Shown piece after piece: positions 22,748-33,643 of a stretch of DNA of 64,000 nucleotides. The notes below the pieces were generated by a model, which was given only the letters and a program-made list of their open reading frames with translations, had not been told where the DNA came from and searched no databases. The position numbers and the translations under genes are program-made. Source of the stretch: Diaporthe sp. PMI_573 (lineage: Eukaryota; Ascomycota; Sordariomycetes; Diaporthales; Diaporthaceae); the NCBI GenBank assembly GCA_021399435.1, contig JAJTUP010000021.1:248001-312000 (forward strand). The letters are read 5' to 3'. Positions within the stretch are counted from its first letter, which is position 1. Every line of letters starts with the position of its first letter.

Positions 22748-25700
22748 TCCGGCACAGGAATCTGGGCATATGGTCTTTGCGGACCCATCTGAGCCCCGGA
22801 ACGTTGAGTTTCTGCTTCATCATGATCTCTTCGTACCAGTGCGATCGCAGCTTTTGGGAGAGACACATCCAGCGATGTCGTCAAGAAATTGGGGCGGCCC
22901 AGGTTGAGAGTGCATATCTTCGATGCTTTCTGCGCTATGAGGCTGCAGACCCCCAAGGGAGAGAAACGCGCTGTCGTAGGCTAGATATCCTTGAGATTTT
23001 CACTGCTGTTAGTTGTCATCATTGCTCTTCTATGCAGTTCCTCAATAGATCAGAGCTCCACGTTGATTATGGGCAGTTGTCTTCTCCTTTTGCTCCAAAC
23101 AAAAGTGCCCTCTAATCTTGTGGTAGAGATGTCCAATCGCAAGCCTCGAGGATGGCCTTCGTGGTGAGGAGGAACACCGCATTTGTATCATCTCTGGTGA
23201 CTCAACGATGATGTCTTACAGGTCTACCAAACCTGCCCCCAATGCAAGTAGCTGATCTCATCCCGTGATACCGGTGTCATTGGGCTCTTTTACTCTCAGT
23301 GGTGTTTCGAAATGCTTCCATCGCCGCAGCAAGTACTGTTAAAGCCAACAGAATATCATTGCCGTATCGTCCTCGCGGTTCCAGCCAACGTTTCAAAGGC
23401 AGTTCATCCGAGGTGTCGTCTCAGAAGCAACCCCTGACCCTTCCAATCCATTCACAGGTACCCGAATGTATTGTAGCCGGCTCAATGCTTTGGTGTCTTG
23501 ATGTTTCTAGCCACAGAATGGGGGAATCCTTTTGACTTATTCCTGCAAAGTCCGAGAGGTTTCAAATCTCGTGCTGGTAGTGTAGTCACCATGTAATTGT
23601 CAACAGTACTTCTTGAGTCGTTCATTATGGCATCGTATCGTCCGGGATTTTCTCTCTGGTATAGGAGAGACCCTCAAAGTGCTTCAGGGTGTTTGGGTCT
23701 TTCGAAACCTGATGCCCATGAGACATCATAACAACCTGAACGCATGACACAGACGTGACCTTGTAGCTACAGTCTGGGGGAACATGCCTTCCTGTCTCGA
23801 GCTTGTCTCGCTTGCCTCTCGCCGGAAGTTCTCGCTTGCCGAATCGACGTGTGAAGGTACTCGCAGATTATGCTCACGTCTGTAATGTGGATACTAGCGA
23901 GTTGAAATGCGGCAATGGCAGACAGAAATGAGGTGCCAGTCAATGTCACTGTTCTCCCAAGGGCAAGTCTCCTTCGAGTCTCGACTATCTTGCGGCTGCA
24001 TTACTGATATTGGCTGCCCTTTTTACCCTCACAAGGTCTTCTGGTCCTCTCTTCAGTGATTCTTGATCATCGTTATGTAGATTCGAGAGGAACACTGTCT
24101 GCCAACATTCGGTCAGCTCCAGTGGCTCACAACGTTTGTTAGACGTCCGCAGCAAAGGAAAGGTAAGTTCTGCCTTTCAGGGGATTGCGGGTAATTCAGA
24201 GGAGCTGCTAACTGGGGTGGTTCCAGCTTACATGTTGCTGCAGGCACCGGCTGTGATCAAGTACTGCTGCTGGCCTCCTTTCTCTCAACAGGCGCTTGCG
24301 AAACAACCTCTTCTGCCACGGACGATCATAGTAGGTACCGATATAAACTCCATCTAGAATCTTCAACACCCTCTTGCCTCAGTCGGATCAAACACTGGGA
24401 GTATACACCTCTGGGCTGACTCTCTAGCGAATCTGGTATGTGGTTCCTCATGGTAGGGACTCACTTACTCTTGAAGGGGCACGACCTTCCGCTGTGGCGT
24501 GCTGCCCTCTTTTTCTCACTCGCCATGTTGGATCTGCACCCATCTCTAGAGTTATTTCGTAATAGTGGTATCAACACAGGTGACAATGGCGGCTTACGGG
24601 GATTCCATCACAATGGCACATGCATGTTGCTCTTTTCCAGCACACCCGCGGTCTCTCTTCTTCTGCATTAAAGACTGGTCCATTCACATATCAGAGATCT
24701 AGCCTCCTTCCAATAGTGAGTTCTCAACAGACCATGCTTCGAAGACTACAAAGGAACCCTAGACTATGAAGGAACCTCAGACTTCGAAGGACCCAGAGGC
24801 GAGCAAGTGACTTCCTTGCCGAACACAACAAACGCGAGTATACCCACACAGCTTGGGGACAATAGCTCCCCCACCAACCACGACTCCGCTGGTCAGCAGT
24901 GCTTCGGAATACTCCATTCCATTCATAGCTCCTGCCGGTATTGGTCTGCCACCTGACAATGTTCCAGCAGAGCCCGCGACCCAAACTTACAACAGGCACA
25001 GCGCCAGACCCCGTTGACTCGGCAGCCACTCACGGCCCTCACGACATCATCACCATGTGACTCGCCGCGGTCCGGCCTTGCGGCACACGCACGCCCATTG
25101 CAACATTCAAGTTAGTGGGTCTTCTGGCAGCAGACGCCTGGTTTTGCCTTCCTTGGGTAAACATATTTAAACCCTCTCCCCTTGCCCCAGAAACTGACGA
25201 GATCTTTCTTTCTTTCCCAACCAGCCCGGGATCGACGTTTCCATTTCTGACAGCCAAGTCTGCAAGACCTACTTGAACCATCTTCAGAGCCACCTCTTTC
25301 AGAGCCAACCAGCTGTCATCAAGGCTTGATTGCTTGAGATCAACAACAACCATCATCTTCTTGAGCCATCGTTGTCCTGAGTCAGCTTCCTACATAGCCA
25401 ACGCCCTCTTTGGCACTCGCCCTCTACAGCCATCCTCGCCTAGAACCGTCTTCCCTCCAGATAAAGTCGAGTGCTTCATACCCGGCTTTAAACATCTTCA
25501 ACCCGTTTCTTCTGGTCGATTCCCTCAAGATTTTCAAGCCCACAGAAATCAGAAGCGCCTACGTGCCCAGCCATCCAAGAGCTCCTCCAGCATTTCAGGG
25601 CCTACATACCTCACAAGTCCCAACCGATTACGGAATCATCCAGCCCCCGAGAACACCTTCGTCTCCAAGAAATACTTCGTCTCAGAGATCGACTTTCGTC

Positions 25701-25785
25701 TCCGAGAACTATTTCAGCAGCCTATCGCCTGCCTTACATATTCCTATCCTCGACAGTATCACTCAGGAGACCCTACTAGGCCAAG

Positions 25786-27615
25786 ATGTCGTCCAACATC
25801 CCCACCAACGAGCAGAACGCTGCTGTCGCCGCCGCCGGAGGCGATACTGACTCCGTTTCCTCCCTGTCCTCTCAGGCCGCCAACATGGACCTCGACCGTT
25901 CCTCCCCCCCTCCCACCCTGTCCAGTCAGGCTTCCGACGAGGAGGGCGACATTACTATTGTCAAGGATGCCCCGGGCGAGGAGGACCTAGACGAGGACGG
26001 CCAGATCCCGTTCCTGGACAAGAATGGCGAGGTAAGTGTTCCAGTCAAGAGAGCGTTTGAGTTTTCCGTTCTTTTATACTCCTACTCACAAATACAATAC
26101 CCTTGTTTGGTCTGTTAATGTTCTGTCATTTTTCCTGTCTTGTTCATGTATAACATCATCATGTATTGTGTTTTCGTCTGATGCATCCTGCCCCGGTAAA
26201 GTGCCTTCCTGTCCACTCAAAGCCTGAGCTCTTTGGCGTGGATCCAGTCATGTACAAGTTTGAATTTCGTCCTGTCTCCCTATTGTTGTTATTCTAGACA
26301 GGCAGTGAGATTCTTTCGTCCGATATCACATTGCTCGTCCCCCTGTTGGCCAGATCGTCCCAATTTTTCAGAACAGCCATGTCTGTCTATCATCACACAT
26401 TCCCCATTGATTGATATTCTCCCTGTTTGCCCAGTCTTTATGGTAATAGTCGTCCTGTCTACTATTTCACGTTCTCTCACTGGCTGAACCGTCTGATGCT
26501 CAATTTGGCACGCCACTTCTCATCAATCACTACACATTGTTCTCTTGGTTGGCTCGTCTGCACGATGCCGCTGGCAACTCTCCCCAAAAACTACTTAAGC
26601 CCTCCGCCTCCCCCTCCAATTTCTGCTTCTTCTCCCTCAACCATCCACTTCTCTTCAGACCTCTCCAGAACTACTTAAGCCCTCACATCCTCGGCCAAGT
26701 TTCTGCCTCCTCAGCCTCAAACACCCACTCCTCTTCTCCTCCGTTCAACACCAGACCGGCGTTGCGGCTTTCACCGCCGACCCTTTCGAGTGTTCTCGAG
26801 CTGACACGTTCTCGACTCTAGCCCGTCGAGGAGGGCACGCCTCCTGTTGACTTCTGCAGCTGGCCGGAGTACCTGCTTTACTGCAAGCAGGGGTAAGTCC
26901 ACTCCTCTCCTCACAATCTGAGGAGGGGTCCCCATACCTTGCTCGAACAACATTCTGACCGTACCATTGCAGACCCAAGCTGAAGATCCGGCTGGCAGTG
27001 GTGAGAGACGGAGAGGCGGTCGGCTTCCGCAAAGTCGACTACCCCAAGAAGATACTCGTCGATCACTCAGACTACTTCCGGGGGCTCTTCCGGACCGGAG
27101 GAGCAATGGCCGAGTTCGAGGTCGGATACCTCGACCTCGACGACATCGACATCGTCAGTTTCGAGAGACTATTCATGATTCTCTCGTCGGGCCACCCCGG
27201 GGCCCACCACAACATCGGGCAGTCCTTCCGAACGCTGTCCGACCTATTGGACAGCGCCATCCTGTGCGACCGCTTCATGATGAGGCAGATCGAGGGCTGG
27301 ATTCGACATATGATGACCGAATACATCCGGGACATGTCGGGCTGGTCAACAAAGTACCAGCACGAGGTCGTCGCACGCCCAAACGCTGGGTTCTTCGCCC
27401 AGCACAAAGAGAGGGTGATCGACGTGTCGGACGCGTGGGAGCGGACGACCAGCATGAGGGCGGACAACTTCAACCTCCCCCTTCAGCCGCGCCAATACGT
27501 GGCCTTCCTGATCAACTCTTGCCCACGGATCCTGCTGTCGCAGGTGATCCACGAGTTCCCGCAGCCACTGGTGATTGAGCTCACCAAGAAGATGCTCATC
27601 CCGACCATCCTGTAG
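25786..27615 (+). CDS. BTB/POZ domain protein
   Basis: Three exons: 25786-26031, 26822-26892, 26973-27615, 319 aa. Intron 1 is unusually long for this window (790 nt) and intron 2 is 80 nt; both have gtaagt donors and keep frame. Residues 1-82 are a disordered acidic/Ser-rich leader (DEEGDITIVKDAPGEEDLDE). After the joins the protein reads PPVDFCSWPEYLLYCKQGPK and then a BTB fold at about 105-205: a beta-hairpin (KLKIRLAVVRDGE), KILVDHSDYFRGLF, AEFEVGYLDLDDID, and a helical part through LLDSAILCDRFMM. BTB domains mediate dimerisation and often bridge substrates to cullin-3 ligases; which role applies here is unknown. The C-terminal ~110 residues are helical without a named domain. Confidence 0.8.
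26590..26760 (+). repeat. Imperfect direct repeat inside intron 1 of the BTB gene
   Basis: Two diverged copies begin with aactacttaagccctc (near 26588 and 26669) and continue with similar C/T-rich sequence containing ttctgc and cctca blocks. It lies just upstream of the acceptor and probably enlarged the intron by duplication. Confidence 0.55.
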
Positions 27616-29075
27616 ATGCGACCGGCGGTTCGTTGTTTGGTTCGGCGGTGGAAGAGGACTTGAAGGAGTCCAACACGGGTGCGCTGGGTTGGCGGCCGAG
27701 TGAGAGAAAAGGGGAAAAGGGAGTTCGGAGTTGGGTCGTTTCGAGGTTGATTTTCGCGCAGAGATCTGCGCCATTCAAAAAGTGAGGGAACAAGGGGAAA
27801 GGTACTTTGTGGCGTTTCTGTCTACGACGCCGCTTTCAAATGAGAATTACAGCCAAGCAGAAGGCTTCATGATGCAACTTTCGGGACTTCTTATCGTGAA
27901 ATGTGATTGATACTGAACGTGAGCTGCCATTATGGGTTTTGTTCTTCTGGAGAGCTCATGTCTACTTCTCAGTCCATCTCTGACCTTGAGCGCCGTTGGT
28001 GTGATGGATATTCGCCACACTGAAAAGCACATAGCGTTCTCATGATGCCCAGAACGTGGTCTGCAAACAGGAAAATATCAATGGCGAGATTCTATTGTTG
28101 GGAACCCCATGGTCAGAAGTGTACGACCCAGTTTTAAAGTCATTGTGGCGGGGAGCTTGGAAGAATTCAAGGGGCTCACCGTCCCATCTTTGCAAAGCAG
28201 CTAGTGACCCACGCAGTGTGTGTTCTCACTACTTAGTTCTGGAGCGTGATACGCGCACTGAGTGTGCTGTGAGTATACCCGGTCGTGCCTTTCTGGAGGA
28301 GCAAGAGCGTTGAGATAGCCAGTCTTGCTACATTCTACCTGCATACTTGAGACCCCAAAGCTTCACTGTGTCATCAGCACATCTTCGCCCAGCATATGTC
28401 ATGACCATCGATGGAACCAGAGTACAAAGTCCAGAGCGAGGCCATGGAGAACCCCACTGGCTCCGAGAACGAAGCGGCTTTGTCAGAAGCAAGAATGAGC
28501 CCAGGCCTGATTTCGATGAACATGGCATGAGAAATTACGAGGCCTGGAAACACCTAGGCAGCCACATCCCCTGTTTTCAGTCATGGTGGGCTGGTTTCGG
28601 CACAGACAGCTGCAAATGCTAATCGCCAGGGACTTGTCGATGGGAATATGGATGCATGGAAGAATCATAGACAGGTCAATGGAGACTCTCCATTATGTTT
28701 ACTGCCAAAACCGTTCTCCGTACACAGGTTTAGGATTCTTCTCTCCCCAGAAATACTGGAAGGCCCCTCAGCTCTTCTGCTCGCGTTACGGGGCCACAAT
28801 AACACCAATGAGCTGTTGCATTCCAGGCTGCTGGGTGAGTTGGAACCCAGGATAACAGAGCAGTGGCAGTACTACTGTGGTTGAAAGACAGTCGAGGACC
28901 CGAAAGGAGGCGCCGAGGCGCCACTTCTTGCAGGCTGGTATCCTCTGCTCCGTCACTCGGCACGGCGGCGGCGACGCATCTGCTGGGGCTCAGGGGCATC
29001 TCGGAAACTCCAATACCCTAGGCCCGCGAGGATACAACCTCGGCCACCACGAAGATAGGTCAACGAGTGTCCACC
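27616..29075. other. Intergenic, nothing recognised
   Basis: About 1.46 kb between the BTB stop and the TMA20 stop. Only short ORFs on either strand, without motifs. Confidence 0.5.
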
Positions 29076-29790
29076 TCAGTCGATGTTCAGCTTCCACAGT
29101 CCATCCCCAAGGAAGTGCGCCTCCTCAATCACGGGCCCTTTCCCCTTATCCTTGACCTCCTTCGTCCCAGCGACCAGCAGCCCCACGGCACAGGCGTGCT
29201 CCTTCCCCTCGGCCATGACCACCACGGGCTCCTCCTTCGCGAGCTCCCTGCTCCAGTGGCCGTCCTCGCCGACGCCCTCGTCCCCGTCCCTGGGTTGGGG
29301 TAACCTGCCGCCGGGGCTGGTCAGGCCGGGGGCCATGAGGGTGGCGCCGCTGAGCACGAAGCGGATGGCGCCGCGGTCTATGCGGATGGTGGGGAAGGCC
29401 TGGGGGAAGCGGTGGACGAGCTTCAGGTGGGGCAGGAGGGTGTCGTTGTCATTCTGGAAGAAGATGGGCTCGCCGTCGGCGACGTACAGCGAGGCGCGCT
29501 CGGGCAGCTTGATCTGGTTCAGGGAGGCCTTCTTGGGCAGGACCTCGTCGATGTATGGGTTCAGGAGGGGGTACGTGGTCAGGAGGGACTGGCGCAGGGA
29601 GCGCTGCACCGAGGACTTGAGCTTCTGCTTGGGAGCGCCCGGCAGACTGCATGAGGTGGTCAGCAATGGGGCCCAGGGATGCTTCAGAGGACATGCGGGC
29701 GGACACTGCGCACCAGTCCATGTGTTGTTGCATGTCAAGGAGGGGTTGGTAAGGTTGATCAGACCAGGGCACTTACTCTTTCTTAAACAT
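29076..29790 (-). CDS. TMA20: Translation machinery-associated protein 20 (MCT-1 homologue, PUA domain)
   Basis: Two exons on the minus strand: 29790-29777 and 29646-29076, 194 aa. TMA20 with TMA22 forms a DENR-MCT-1-like complex that recycles 40S subunits and supports re-initiation. The start MFKK is canonical for the family and is cut after 14 nt by intron 1 (donor gtaagt, acceptor atgcag). The N-terminal domain reads PKQKLKSSVQRSLRQ, NPYIDEVLPKK, YVADGEPIFFQNDNDTLLP; the PUA domain reads RIDRGAIRFVLSGATLMAPG, VVMAEGKEHACAVGLL, HFLGDGLWKLNID. It carries a ~25-residue Gly/Asp/Glu-rich insert between LTSPGG and EEPVVVMAEG, longer than in typical members. An upstream in-frame ATG (29973) would add ~60 Pro-rich residues; I prefer the conserved start. 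Confidence 0.93.
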
Positions 29791-30250
29791 CTTGGCTGGT
29801 GTTTCTGGGGCACTGAGAGGTCCAGAGCCGTCTGTTGGTACGAGGTTGTGGGTTGGCGGTATGTTAGATAGAGGTGGACTGCCTGTATTGTTGCTCGCTG
29901 CAAGAAATGCCCCGCGAAGCGATCGCGGGGTGAGTGGACAGGGGGGGGGATCCCGTTGTGGCGCTGTTGCCAATCAAGCAGCTCCCGCCACAGGCATTGT
30001 CGTCAGCGGGGTAGCTCTCGGGGGCTCAGCCCACAGTAGAGGAGGCAAATGGTCCTCTGCGGCGTGCGGCCCAACATATTCACCGAGGTTGATGGTCATT
30101 TCAGGGGAACCAGAATTGTTATCGTATTCTAATTAAACGTGACTAGGTGTTTATGTAGGCCATGGTGTACTAATGGAGACAACACCCGCGCTGTCTGGGG
30201 TAGAACTCATGTGTCTTCCACCAGCCATCTGCTCGAGCTACCCTGTCGAC
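29791..30250. other. Spacer between TMA20 and the I78 inhibitor gene
   Basis: 460 bp upstream of TMA20. It holds a small GC-rich hairpin near 29916-29936 (ccccgcga, 5-nt loop, tcgcgggg) and a G9 run near 29941-29949. No gene seen. Confidence 0.45.
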
Positions 30251-30570
30251 TCAGCCGTGAGTTACGTGCGTGACGGTGCCTTCTTCCGTGACGTGAACGT
30301 TGAGGCGGTCGGGTCTCCAGTCCTTGGTCACCATCGCGCCCGGCGGGATGACCCTGTGCCCCTCGGGCAGCTCACGCTTCGCAAAGTTCTGTCAAGTCGG
30401 CCCGGTCAGCACTTCTCCCTCTTACACTCCCGAGGCGTGAACAACCTGGGATGACTTACGACCTCGTTGGACGTCTCGTCTTCGGTAATCTTCTTGCCGA
30501 CCAACTTGTTGCTCCACTCCTCCGTCTTGTTGTCGGGCTGGCTGGTGACTCCTGGCACGACGAGAGGCAT
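30251..30570 (-). CDS. Peptidase inhibitor I78 family protein
   Basis: Two exons on the minus strand: 30570-30460 and 30388-30251, 82 aa; donor gtaagt, acceptor cttgacag, phase 0. I78 proteins are small alpha/beta proteins of the potato-inhibitor-I type fold that block serine proteases. Exon 1 gives the N-terminal part (MPLVVPGV, WSNKLVGKKITEDE); exon 2 gives the family core: NFAKRELPEGHRVIPPGAMV, then DWRPDRLNVHVTEEGTVTHV and a terminal Gly. The conserved DRLN block before the last strands is intact. There is no signal peptide, so it probably acts inside the cell, as in other fungal members. Many automatic gene callers would miss it because each exon is under 140 nt. Confidence 0.85.
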
Positions 30571-32165
30571 CTTGGGCAGTGTGTTCCAGGGATGCTAGGT
30601 ATTGATGATCTTCTGAAGAGCGGCACTCTGACGGACGGATTGATTGATCGCGGTGTTTGTCTGTCAGTCTTTTGACGGCTGGGACAGTGTCAAGTAGAGG
30701 AACCGTCGAGGGCCTGGAGTCTTGTGTTCGGGGAATGTCGCCTCTTCGCCTGGCCATGACGTATGCTCCGCTGAGCTGGCCACGCACCACTGTGACTCCT
30801 CAATGCGGCTCCAATCACACCTTCCACTACCGACAAGACAACGGAGTCCCCCTCCCCCCTACCTTGCTCCCTTAGGTAGGTAGTACCAGCCACGCTAACC
30901 TACCCCAACCCTCTCAACCTCAAAACCTCGTGCCAACCACTGAAGCAGCTCACTCACCTGCAGGTATGGTCTTAACTGGAGCTGCCCGGAAACATGTTTT
31001 TCATGAGCAATCAGAAGGTCCTCCCGCTTGGCTAGAGAGAGCAGATCTCGGTCGTCTCGCAAGACACGGTGTGATCAAAGCCAACCAAGACAGACTTTTT
31101 GTTTTTCGTCCCTCTCCCCATCCCCCTCGGGGGCTCCAGTGATCTCCCAATTGCGTGGTCAAGGAGAGCATTTTCTCTGCTTCCGTCTCGTGTGAAGCTT
31201 TGATCATTGCCTGGCCGGCCCGGCATGAAGCTCTGAAACTCGGACCGCCCACGCCATTCGGTTCCAGAGGCAGGCATGGAATGGGAGCTCGGCCATCGTT
31301 TCGCGCAAACAGTCCTGCACTCGAACTCAAGTGTGCGAGATATGGCCGTGGCTGATGGGACGTGCCAAGCCGGCATCACAGCCCGAAGCCATCCTGACCT
31401 GACCGGACGGCCAAGAGCAAGCGTCGCCGGATGCCAGGTGGCGAGCATGATCAAGAAGCACCGTGGAGGCATGCGTGCCTCGCGCTGTTAGTGCCAACAA
31501 GCGTGCGGGTCGGGTCTCTCGGAGCGGATCCGTGGCTTGCGACTGGGACCTGGGGAGTTCCTTTTGCTCCTGCAGGCTCAGAATAAGCGAGGCTGATGTG
31601 CATCTTAGGCACAGATAACCTTCCATCCCTCTCGCGCAGGCTTGGACATGGTCAGAATCGTTGTGAATAAAGCAGCTGGTCAAAATCGTGGGGACCAATT
31701 CCGATGGGCTTGGAGAATCTGCCTCCTATACATGCATGACGTGGAAATGACAGGAACTGGCAATGATAGCCAGATCGTCTACAAGCAGAGGTACTAGCTA
31801 ACAGATCTTTCAACGTTCAGGCCCACCTAAAAACAATGGGCCACCTGACGGTGAGCATCGGATCGCTCCCCAGCCTTCACCGTGATTACCCCTCGTTCGG
31901 GGGATTTCCTGGTTCGATCGACATGATTTATTGTCTGATTTGCAAAATGATACGAGGGATTGGTTCAATGGTTCCCCCCATTAAGCCTCAGCCACCGCTA
32001 TCCGGCCGGGCAAATGGCCATAGAACTGGATGTATAAATAGACTGTCAAGTAATTTCTCATTCAGAGAGGTCGAGATGTGACAAGCGAATATAGACCGTG
32101 GAAGAACAACTGAAATCTCACCCAACCCAAAAAAAAAAATCACATCCTTTTGCCAGCGATCAACC
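30571..32165. other. Intergenic, promoter of the small secreted protein at its right end
   Basis: About 1.6 kb without a supported gene; ORFs up to ~145 codons (31032-31472 minus) lack motifs. The right end has a TATA box at 32033 and an A9 run near 32131, before the ATG at 32166. Confidence 0.45.
32033..32040 (+). promoter_or_regulatory. TATA box of the small secreted protein gene
   Basis: TATAAATA, 126-133 bp before the ATG at 32166. Confidence 0.7.
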
Positions 32166-32877
32166 ATGCTTTTCACAACCTTTGCTTTCTTCGCCGCCCT
32201 CGTTGGTGGTGCATATGCTGCCCCTACCTCTGGCCGGACTGTCATCCAAGCACCACAGGGAAGTGGCCAGATCATCGTGAGCCAGACACAGCTCCGCGTG
32301 ACGGGATGTCTGAATGCCGCAGGCTTGTGGAACGTGGCAGGTGACTGTGCAACCTTTTCCGGCGATGACGACGGTGCTATTTCTGGCCCGGAGGGGTATC
32401 TAGTCCTTGCTGCAGATTCGGGCATCACCACTTTGGCCAGCTCTGACACGACCTGGCTTGGCTATTACTTGAATGGGAACGTGGGTGTTAATTACTGCTT
32501 CCTTTATCAGGGTCTCCCTGAGCCTATGAGGACCTCAATCCGTACTGACGCGCTGCCTCTGGATAGACATCCGCCTCATACATCTCTGCCGACCAAACCA
32601 AGGTGGATGATGCTTCTGGACAAATCCTACGTAAGTACTCGGCTTGGCCCAACATTCCAGTCCAAGTGTCCTTTTTGCAAGAAGAAAATCTTGCAAAAGA
32701 GTTGGGTTCCTAATTCCATGAAATTGCCACGGCATCTTTTCGCAGCTAGACCAGTACTGACATGGCATTATCACAGTACATGCAAACCATGTACCCTCTG
32801 AAGCCGAGACAGTTCCAATACACGCATCTACCACAGACGGCGATGTTGCCGTGTACCTCTCATGGATCACACAGTGA
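32166..32877 (+). CDS. Small secreted protein of unknown function
   Basis: Three exons: 32166-32480, 32567-32630, 32777-32877, 159 aa. The introns were chosen by frame: donor gtgggt at 32481 gives YYLNGN, then TSASYISADQTK; the second acceptor (cacag at 32776) gives LHANHVPSEAE and ends VAVYLSWITQ. Residues 1-19 are a signal peptide (MLFTTFAFFAALVGGAYAA). The mature protein is beta-strand-like, with two cysteines in CLNAAGLWNVAGDC and a Gly/Asp-rich centre (SGDDDGAISGPEGYLVL). It looks like a compact secreted beta protein; no domain recognised. Secreted small proteins of this kind are often effectors or surface-active, but nothing here proves it. Reading through intron 1 gives a basic, unlike tail, supporting the splice. 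Confidence 0.7.
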
Positions 32878-33643
32878 TTCCGGAACAACAGGGGGTTTCA
32901 GGTCCGGAATACAGAACGAAGTCAAGGCTTAATGATCTACTTAAGGGGGTGCGCAGTAAAGATTTATGACTCTGTAATGTTTTACGAATAAATGTAATTG
33001 GATGGGCTCCAACCCCAATGCAACGCTCTCATTGCCTCTCACCATTCATGACTTGGTCACAATTTGCACTCTTTAAACTTGTGTGCATTGATATCAGATG
33101 ACATTTCCTCGGGTGTCCGCTACGCGGCCACAGTAACTATCCTAAGGTCTATGTAGTGAATCTCTTGGGCCTTACTTACTGCTCAACCTCCGGTTCAATA
33201 ACCTCCTATAAGAAAATCTTTGTGAGATAGACAGTTGGAGGGTAAGTAAGCCACAGGGGCACCACAATGACGTTTGGAATTTTGTGAATATGTGGCTGTG
33301 ATACTGTAGCAACGTATGTGATATGTCGACGATAAACCCAGGGCGTGCGGTTGGGACAAGGAGTTTTCCCATTCTCGGATTTCCCAGGTCACAATTCTGA
33401 ACTGGAAGCTGTCGAGAAGAGGTGATGGATGCCTATATACAGGTTTTGCTTTGCAGAAGTGTATTTACAAGAAAGCCCAACGTAAACCACACAGTATCCC
33501 AACTCTTGAACCCCCCAAAATGACACTACCCACCCGCATAGGTATGGGGCGGTGAAAGATGTTGAGCACAACTCATGACTATGAGAAGAACTGAATGAAC
33601 ACAGGATCTCAAGGCACTATGCAGCTGAGCTGCTGACATCGAA
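32878..33643. other. Convergent 3' spacer
   Basis: About 770 bp between the secreted protein stop and the AA9 stop. AT-richer; only 60-codon ORFs. Nothing recognised. Confidence 0.5.

Larger units (their letters stand above)
20885..25785. other. Gene-poor 4.9 kb with hairpin and tandem duplication near its left end
   Basis: Contains the 16-bp tandem duplication at 21044 and the perfect hairpin at 21245 (separate entries), and a possible decayed membrane-protein fragment at 22236-22747. From about 25140 it becomes pyrimidine-rich, probably the promoter and long 5' leader of the BTB gene; two short upstream ORFs (from about 25334 and 25410) overlap that leader. No other gene recognised. Confidence 0.45.

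Noticed and set aside
33120..33165. Short stretch (gtaactatcctaagg) reminiscent of a conserved 28S rRNA site
   Set aside because: Too short and imperfect; no flanking rDNA or retroelement sequence.
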